Assembly (NCBI GenBank): GCA_036768485.1
Contig: JAVLUZ010000712.1
Span: 310,001-374,000, forward strand
From: Mermis nigrescens
Lineage: Eukaryota; Nematoda; Enoplea; Mermithida; Mermithidae
Reading direction: 5' to 3'
DNA: 64,000 bases
The translations under genes and the position numbers were made by a program. The notes under the pieces were generated by a model that saw only the letters and a program-made list of their open reading frames with translations, was not told the origin of the DNA and did no database searches. Shown here piece after piece: positions 57,046-64,000 of the stretch. The stretch's first letter is position 1. The number at the start of each line of letters is the position of its first letter.

Positions 57046-59547
57046 CTTAAATGCCAAGCTCCAGTAGCGGGTCTTATGCCCTGACGCCAGCGCCGATTGA
57101 CATACCTTTATTCAGTGTTTTTTATACAAGGTCCCTTCGTACAAATGCGAAGACGGTCCCCAAAGTTTTTCAATTTATAGGTTTCTAAAGATGAAAAATA
57201 CGGAAGAGCTAAAAAATTTTTTTGATATTTTTATTTGTTTTCAAGCAGATTTTGCGGCCTATTTATTGACAAATGATTTAGAAAATTCGAAAAATTTTAT
57301 TATTTCTACAGTCCTTAACACAATTTTGAAGTTTTGTGAACTGATAAAACAAAAAATTGTGAAATTTGTGCAAAACAATTTTGACATATTTATCATAAGT
57401 TCAGGTCAAGTTTAGTCATCCAATAAATAAACAGTGCAAACAACTTTTATAACAAAGTGCCTGAATCTTTTGGCTGATTCAAACTTTTAAACTCAATGCT
57501 GGAGGTTTATAGGGAGAAAAAACACAGTAATCGACGCGAGGTGCCGGAAAACATTGACGTTTTTGTATTAGCTCAATCAATGTTTGCAGCTATAAATGCA
57601 TACCGAACAGACAAAATTTCGGAAATTTTTTGAAATTCTGACACTTCTACTGATTTTGTCTTACCAGAAATCTTTGTCTTTTACAAAGCGGTCCTAAAAA
57701 GTCCTAATGAATCGGAAAAAATCTTTGCCGAATACAAAACTAGGCCTTTTGCCCCAAGATGTCTTTGTAAATTGTACAAAAATTGCTCCAAAATTTCTTT
57801 GTGGGCCTCAATTTTGTTCTGCTACATAACTCGACCCATATCCAGGATTTAAGTTCAGGAAGGGTCTCCCGAATTTGAGAATGTAAATAATGCGCTGAGA
57901 AGCTATTTTATTTGATGACACGAATTTTCAAAGTGTTTTGCCTTTTTGGCTCAGTTTTGCAGCATGTAATAATAAAAAAATCAGTTATGTGACTTAAGAA
58001 GAATTATAGCGCTTTACTCTTTACCAATCTATTTTAAAGCCTTACACCAATTCTGCAACCAGTGGCTGATCTAGGACTTCCGTAAGAAGGCATGCCCGTA
58101 TTCCAATTTTCCAAAAACAGTCGGAACAGGTCCAAAAAAATGCCCTTCACGAAGCTATGGGGGAAAGAAGGGGCTAGTCCCACCTTTCTACATTTTGAAT
58201 GTATGAGTATTTTTTACAAGGGTACCCAAAGGAAAATTAAAAATTTCTGAAGCGTACCTATTTGAAAAATCGCCAAAATAGATTTCAGCATACTTTTGAG
58301 CTAATAGGCCCGAAATTTTTGGCGCTTTGCGCCAAATTTATTGTTAGTTGCATAACTTTTGACTTCTAAACAGCCCATCTTTACATAGGTATAAAATAAA
58401 GAAATAGGTCAAAATTTTCTAACGCTCCACAGAATTATTTACTGTTCGCACAAATTTGTTTGCAATCTACCTGAATTGATTATAGAACAATTTAAACAAT
58501 TTTTCAGCAGGGTCGAACTTATATTTGTCGATAAATCATTTGTGCGGCCAATTTATACGACACGGTTTTTGAAGACAAGTGAAATTGAAATAATTTTTTT
58601 TCTAATCTTTTCTCTAATGTGTAGGGCTTGCTGAGAAACGCTCAAAAACACCTCGTCCATCTACAAGTATTTGCTGAAACATCCGACTGCCCTTCACGTG
58701 CAAATGGCATTTTTTCCGCGTTTTACGTCGCCTACTTTTATTTGAAATCGCCTTCGAAGCAACATTTCTTAAAAAATTTTTTAAAGTTTTCGACAATTTT
58801 GTTTGGAAAAAAATCATTTAATTTCGTTGACTTTAGTGGAAATCCAGCGCGAAACTTCCAAAATTCGTGGATTTTAGGCGGAAGGACTTTTAGAAGCTTG
58901 AGTTACTGCTCGATTTCCCGTATTTGTAGCGTTTGATTTGTAGCGTCGAAAATTTTTAAAGGTTATGCATGGAATGAAAATAAAATAAAAGTATGCTGAA
59001 ATAGCTGTTTCTGCTCCTGAAATCGTTTTAATTCATTTCTTGGGCGAAATATAGCTTTTAGGCCGCCAAGAAAGTTAATAAATGTCATTAATAGGTATTA
59101 TCCGGCGCGAGGCGCAGGAAAAATTTGAGAAATCAAGATCATTTACGTTCAAGAATCATTGCAAATTACATGTCCATTCTTTATCGCGCCAAGTATGTTG
59201 GGCCGATAAAAGGCGGGGCAGGGGGCGCCACCCACCCATTTAAATCCTTTCCTGTCTGCAACTATCTGAAGAGAAGCAATTAAAGAAAATATGTCTGGTG
59301 CTGAGCGTAAAAAAATTTCTATATTTCTTTTCTTTTGCACTCGATTTTTGAACTTTTTTGCATGACAAAAAATGCAGAAAATCTTATTTGCCGAAAAATT
59401 TTATCTATCAAAAATTGAAATAGACTAAAAGTAAGTTTTGTTAAATTGATGGCGCCATGCACCGGAAATTTTAGTATTTTTATGCTGTGAAACGTACAAA
59501 ACATTTGTAGTTTTTCAGCTGAAAACTTGGAGAAAATTTCAGGATGA
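57046..59547. other. Intergenic or intronic repeats, no gene recognised
   Basis: Family D pieces at about 57117-57180 and 57660-57800, hairpins at about 57533 (ACGCGAGGTGCC), 58321 (GGCGCTTTGCGCC) and 59104 (GGCGCGAGGCGCA), and a CCCATATCCAGGATTT fragment near 57837 (left end of the CAGGCCCGTATC family). ORFs at 58614-58936 on both strands have no support. Confidence 0.45.
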
Positions 59548-59745
59548 ATGGTTGATTGGTTCGACAGTTGGCTGGTTTGTTGATTAAGAAGTGATTGATC
59601 GGTTGTTTAATTGATTGATAGGTTGATTAGTTGGTTGATTGGTTAGTTGGTTGGTTGGCTTGTTAGTTGGTTGTGTTGGTTGTTAGTTGGTTGGTGGCTC
59701 GATTGTTTGGTTGTTTGGTTGGTTGGTAAGTCGGTTCATTGGTTG

Positions 59746-59793
<48 letters not shown>

Positions 59794-61391
59794 AATAGTT
59801 AGTTAGTTAGCTAGTTAGTTAGTTAGTTGATTATTAGTTAATTAGATAATTAGTTAGTTAGTTAGTTAATTACTCAGTTAGCTAATCGGTTGGTTGGTCG
59901 GTCGGTTGGTTGGTTGATTAGTTGGTTAGCTGGTTGGTTGGTTGGTTAGTTGGTTGTTTGGTTGGTTAGTTGGTTGTTTGGTTAGTTGGTTGGTTGACTG
60001 GTTGGCTGTTTAGTTTGCTAGTTGGTTGACTGGTTGGTCGGCTGGCTGGTTAGTTAATTGACTGGTTGGTTAGTTGGTTGGTTGGTTGATTGGCTGGCTG
60101 TTTGGTTGGTTGGTAGGCTGATTAGTTTGCTAGCTGGTTGACTGGTTGTTGGTTGGTTGGTTAGTTGGTTGATTGGTTGGTTGGTTAGTTGGTTGGTTGT
60201 TGATTGATTGGTTGGTTGGTTGGTTGGTTAGTTGGTTGGTTGTTTAGTTGGTTGGTTGGTCGGTTGATTGGTCGGTCGGTTGGTTGGTTGGTTGGTTGGT
60301 TGGTTCGTTCGTTGGTTGGTTGGTGGGTGGGTTGGTTGGTTAGCTGGTTGGTTGGTTGTTGATTGTTTAGTTGATTGGTTGGTTGGTTAATTAATTGGTT
60401 GGTTGGTTGGTTTGTTTGTTGGTTGGTGAGTTGGTTGGTTGGTTGGTTGGTTAGTTGGTTGGTTGTTGATTGTTTTGGTTGGTTGGATGGTTGGTTGGTT
60501 GGTTGGTTGGTCGGTTAATTAATTGGTTGATTGGTTGGCTGTTTAATTTGCTATTGGTTGACTGTTTTGTTGGTTGGTTGGTTGGTTGGCTGATTAGTTA
60601 GTTAGCTAGTTAGTTTGTTGGTTGGTTGGTTGGCTGATCGATTGGTTGGTTGCTTGGTTGGTTGGTTGGTTGGTTAGCTGGTTAGTTGGTTGGTTGGTTG
60701 GCTTGTTAGTTGGTTGGTTGTTTGTTTTGTTGGCTGGTTGGTAAGTTGGTTGGTTGGTTGGTTGGGTGGTTGGTTGGTTGGTTGGTTGGTTGGTTGATTG
60801 GTTGGTTGGTTGGTTGGCTGGTTAGTTGGTTGGTTGTTTGTTTTGTTGGTTGGTTGGTAAGTTGGTTGATTGGTTGGTTACTTAGTTAGTTAGCTGGTTG
60901 GTTAGTTGGTTAGTTGGTTGGTTGGGTAGCTGGTTGGTTGTTTGGTTAGTTAGTTGGTTGTTTGGTTGGTTGGTTGGTTGATGAGTTAGTTGATTGGTTG
61001 GCTGATTGGTTAGTTAGTTTTTAGTTAAGTGGTTGGTTGGCTGGCTGGCTGGTTGGTTGGTCGGTTGGCTGGTTAGTTGGTTGCTTGGTTGGTTGGCTGG
61101 CTGGTTGGTTGGTTGGTTAATTGGTTGGTTGGTTGATTGTTTGATTGTTTGGTTGGTTGGTAAGTTGGTTGATTGGTTTGTTAGTTAGTTAGTTAGTGAG
61201 TTTAATTATGTAGTTAGTTAGTTATAGTTAGTTGATCGGTTGGTTGGTTGTTTGGTTGGTTGGTTGGTTGTTTGGCTGGTTGGTTGGTTGATAAGTTGGT
61301 TGATTGGTTGGCTGGTTGGTTGGTTAGTTAGTTAGTTGGTTGATTGGTTGGTTGGCTGACTGGTTGGTTGGTTGGTTGGTTGTTTAGTTGG
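59548..61391. repeat. Degenerate (GGTT)n satellite, about 1.85 kb
   Basis: Dominated by TTGG tetramers with TTAG, TTGA and GGCT variants; one block (about 59745-59880) is almost pure TTAG. The plus strand is G-rich throughout, so it could form two-tetrad G-quadruplexes. It shows no coding logic; ORFs at its right edge are artefacts. Confidence 0.95.
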
Positions 61392-63104
61392 ACTACTGAT
61401 TGGGCTCTATGTCTAAATGATCCATTTACATGTTTTAGTAATCCTACATTGGTTTTGCAGCATGTATCTTCATTTTTTCACAGAAAAATTCAGGTGACAC
61501 CCGCCATTTTCCCAGGTGATACCGAGTGGCCGTCAGGTGATACCGGGTTGAACTGGGTTGAACCCATTGTCCAGGTGTGGTTAGAAACGCCAATAAATTA
61601 TGTTTTACATGTAGATGCTTATCTCCCGCTTTTTAGCCCAGAAAAAAGGCAATTTATGAAAATTTTTCAGTTTCACCCCCAGAATTTCCATGCTGTGCAC
61701 GTCTATTCAACACTAACATTTTTCTCGCAAGTCAAATGAAACAAAATTTTAAATGAACACATATATGTACGTCATGTATGTTGTAAAAATCATTTTATCC
61801 AGTAAGATCGCGATTTTCGAACGTTTAAGCTCATTTTAGCGCGTTACAGCCCTTTAGCGCTAAAAAATATAGAACGAATAGTCAATTTAAAACATACGAG
61901 TTGATTAGGTACATGTATATTTGCTGTGCCTTTTTTGGGTCCAAAAATGGTAGGTACGCGTCAAAAACATCGTTATTCAGCGTTTCTGACGATGCTCTAT
62001 CTTTCTAGAGCATAGAACATAAATAATTCCGAAAAAATCACAAAAGTCGGAACAAATTGAACAAAATATAGTCAAAACATGAGTATTTAGAAAATTTAGC
62101 ACTTTTGAGCAAATCAATAGCTAATAACGCTCAAAAAGCATCTTTCCTACAAATTTTAGGAACTTTCGAAAAATCGCTGATTCTGGGGGTGGGGTGAAGT
62201 GGAAAAATTTTTGCAGGGGGGGGGTGAAACCGGACAGCTCCAAAATTCTGGGGGGGGGGTGGTGCGAGATTTTTCAAAGGTCAAAAAATGGCCTTAAAAA
62301 TGGTGGTATGGCAAAAAAACCATTTTTCAACGTTTCTGATCGAGCACTATCTATTGGCATCAAAAAATTGCGAAAAAAAACAAAAAATTTAAAAAAATTG
62401 AATTTTAGGGGGGGGGTTATTTTTCCCAAGATCAGGTATAAATGGAACTGCAGTGTTATAGCAATTAACAAAGCTATGGGATTCCATAATTTGTGCCTCG
62501 TAGCACATCTGGGCAACATCAATAATAATAACAATCGTAATAAACAATACAATCCACATCTGCAACAAAAGTTGGACGGAATTATGTTTTGCAGAGTAAA
62601 AAATTAATTTAGCTAAAAATCATAGATACATTGCTATCGAAGAATACAAAAGTAAAATTGAAATAAATGAGCACAGACCCCTCGATTAAGCTGTAACCCA
62701 GACGACACAGGGGCGTGGGGAGAGGGTTTGGGAGTAGGCGCGCCCTAGAATTCAATGTTCAATTTTTTGTTTTTTGCCAATGGATAGTGCTTGATGAGAA
62801 CATTGAGAGAATGGCGTTTTTCGCCATACAACCATCTTTAAGACCATTTTTGACCTTTAAAAAACCCTGCATCCCTAGAATTCTGGTGCTGCTCACCTGT
62901 GGTAACGCCCCAAAATAAAAAAGATACTTCGAAAAAATTAATTATCCGACTGAAAATAAGTAGGTAATTGCAAAAACAACTTGTTAGCTAAAATCAAGAG
63001 GGGGAAGCAAAATGCTGGATGTCTTGGCAATGAAAGACGAAAAAACGCGAGAGGGACACTTTGAGGGACAACACTAGCCTTCGAAAAATTGAATGCGAAA
63101 TTAC
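61392..63104. other. Repeats between the GGTT array and the AATF exon
   Basis: A small CAGGTGATACCG cluster (about 61490-61580), a family A end (about 61660-61705), a family A body (about 61930-62190), and family B copies at about 62222-62430 and 62702-62905. The stretch 62430-62700 holds nothing recognisable. On the minus strand this is probably AATF intron; I did not find the next exon. Confidence 0.5.
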
Positions 63105-63585
63105 CGGTATTTTCTCAAAAGGGCGTATCGTTTTGCCAGCAACACCGGGTAAGCAGCCATTCTGTAACCGCTCCGAGTTTTTTTGATGTTCACGCGTTTT
63201 CCTTCTGCTTCATCTTCTTCGGATGAAGATTCTTTTTCATCAGGACTGCTCAAAATTTCCTCATTTTCATCAGCCATATTAAAGGACGGCAGATCAGCAT
63301 TTTCGTCGGCAGTTTGATGTTTACTTGAAGAAGTTTGACATAAAGCGACCGACAGTGATTTAGTTGCTTCATTAGAAGCCAACAGATCATTCTGAGCATC
63401 CAGTAAAAAGTCCAGAATGAGTTTTAAGTGACGTCGGCACACAAGAGAATCTTGTTTAAAGTCCAGGTCATCCTGAACTACGTTCAACACATCCTTCCAG
63501 CTGGAATCACCTTGAGGCAACTGATTAGCAGCGGTGAGCAGGCGCTGCAGCTTAATCCGAGTAGCCATCAGCTGCTCCCATAGCT
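63105..63585 (-). CDS. AATF/Che-1 (Bfr2-like) gene, one internal exon
   Basis: A 481-nt minus-strand exon: acceptor TTTTTCTCTTGCTAG (intron ends at 63586), two leading bases, 159 codons, then CG before a GTAATT donor at 63104. It encodes the AATF N-terminal domain signature LWEQLMATRIKLQRLLTAAN followed by QLPQG, then a helical segment (RRHLKLILDFLLDAQNDLLA), a Ser/Asp/Glu-rich linker (SSPDEKESSSEEDEAEG) and YPVLLAKRYALLRKYR. The last segment aligns with the YPSFMAKRF...YRN stretch of AATF and stops exactly where the conserved block continues, so splicing is expected. AATF/Bfr2 is nucleolar and acts in small-subunit (SSU) ribosome biogenesis; animal forms also bind transcription factors. Both upstream and downstream exons are missing from the window or unrecognised. 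Confidence 0.87.
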
Positions 63586-64000
63586 CTAGCAAGAGAAAAA
63601 GGCAGGTTGTGCAGTCTGTCGCACGAGGCAATTACAACACAAACTGTTCACACATTGGAAATCATCGTTTAAGTCAGAGGGTTCAACCAGATGTTGTGAG
63701 TTAAGGAGTACGAACCAAGCATGCACTTAAGGAGGGTTGAGAGTTTAGACCGCCTGAAGATAGAAACAAAATTTATATTGGGTAAAATAATAAAAAATTA
63801 AGACAAAAAATGAATAAAATAGATAACCACGCGGCTTTCATTTGACTGAAATTTCATTTCAAAGAATTTTGGAAATCAGTTTTTGCGCCACCCATACATA
63901 TGTATATATGAATTTCTTAAATATGCATCAGCAAGAAGGCTAAGAGATAATTTTACTATCAGAAGTTGGATAAAAAGGAATCCAGAACCAGATAGCCACT
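63586..64000 (-). other. AATF upstream intron (window edge)
   Basis: Ends in a good polypyrimidine acceptor. No further exon is recognisable before the window edge. Confidence 0.5.

Noticed and set aside
59548..61739. Long open frame with repeated [11 protein letters not shown] residues at the right edge of the GGTT array
   Set aside because: Any frame of this tetranucleotide repeat stays open by composition; no start context or homolog.
63586..63631. AATF exon starting at the upstream ATG of the open frame
   Set aside because: The first 15 codons cross a clear polypyrimidine acceptor, and family similarity begins only at LWEQL.

Overview
The window is eukaryotic, AT-rich, repeat-laden DNA with sparse multi-exon genes. 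Metazoan origin is supported by split genes with GT-AG introns and by the families present: a p23/HSP90 co-chaperone, a GT92 (DUF23) glycosyltransferase, an AATF/Che-1 protein and a Myb/SANT-like regulator. A nematode is a reasonable guess, because GT92 genes are expanded there and two start regions sit just after a splice acceptor, as in trans-spliced or 5'UTR-spliced genes. This rests on recognition by eye, not on a search, and the species is unresolved.

Layout. 1-4286 holds no recognisable gene. 4287-10647 (+) is a three-exon Myb/SANT-like DNA-binding protein with a C-terminal coiled coil. 10648-18679 is intergenic and built from layered repeats. 18680-24274 (+) is a four-exon, 560-residue type II membrane GT92 glycosyltransferase. 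24275-30422 is repeats. 30423-39263 (+) carries seven exons of p23/Sba1, including a proposed 14-nt micro-exon; the start-codon exon was not found. 39264-51794 is a nest of DNA transposons, LINE tails and duplications. 51795-52160 (+) is an orphan 121-codon ORF with a poly(A) signal. 52161-63104 is repeats, including an 86-90 bp tandem array (56.5-57.05 kb) and about 1.85 kb of degenerate GGTT (59.55-61.39 kb). 63105-63585 (-) is one exon of an AATF/Che-1 (Bfr2-like) gene whose upstream part lies beyond the window.

The four genes show no functional operon-like link. Most non-coding DNA can be assigned to a few recurrent families, called A-F and M here. Six inserted elements with clear terminal inverted repeats (TIRs) and perfect or near-perfect 8-bp target-site duplications (TSDs), plus two weaker candidates, indicate repeated hAT-type transposition. 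Two have related unoccupied sites elsewhere in the window.

The most unusual signal is a short GC-rich hairpin module, consensus GGCGCGAAGCGCC followed by GGAAAATTTTTGAC, present about forty times in both orientations, inside several otherwise different repeat families, and forming the start of each unit in the 56.5 kb tandem array. Its core GCGAAGC is known as an exceptionally stable DNA mini-hairpin.
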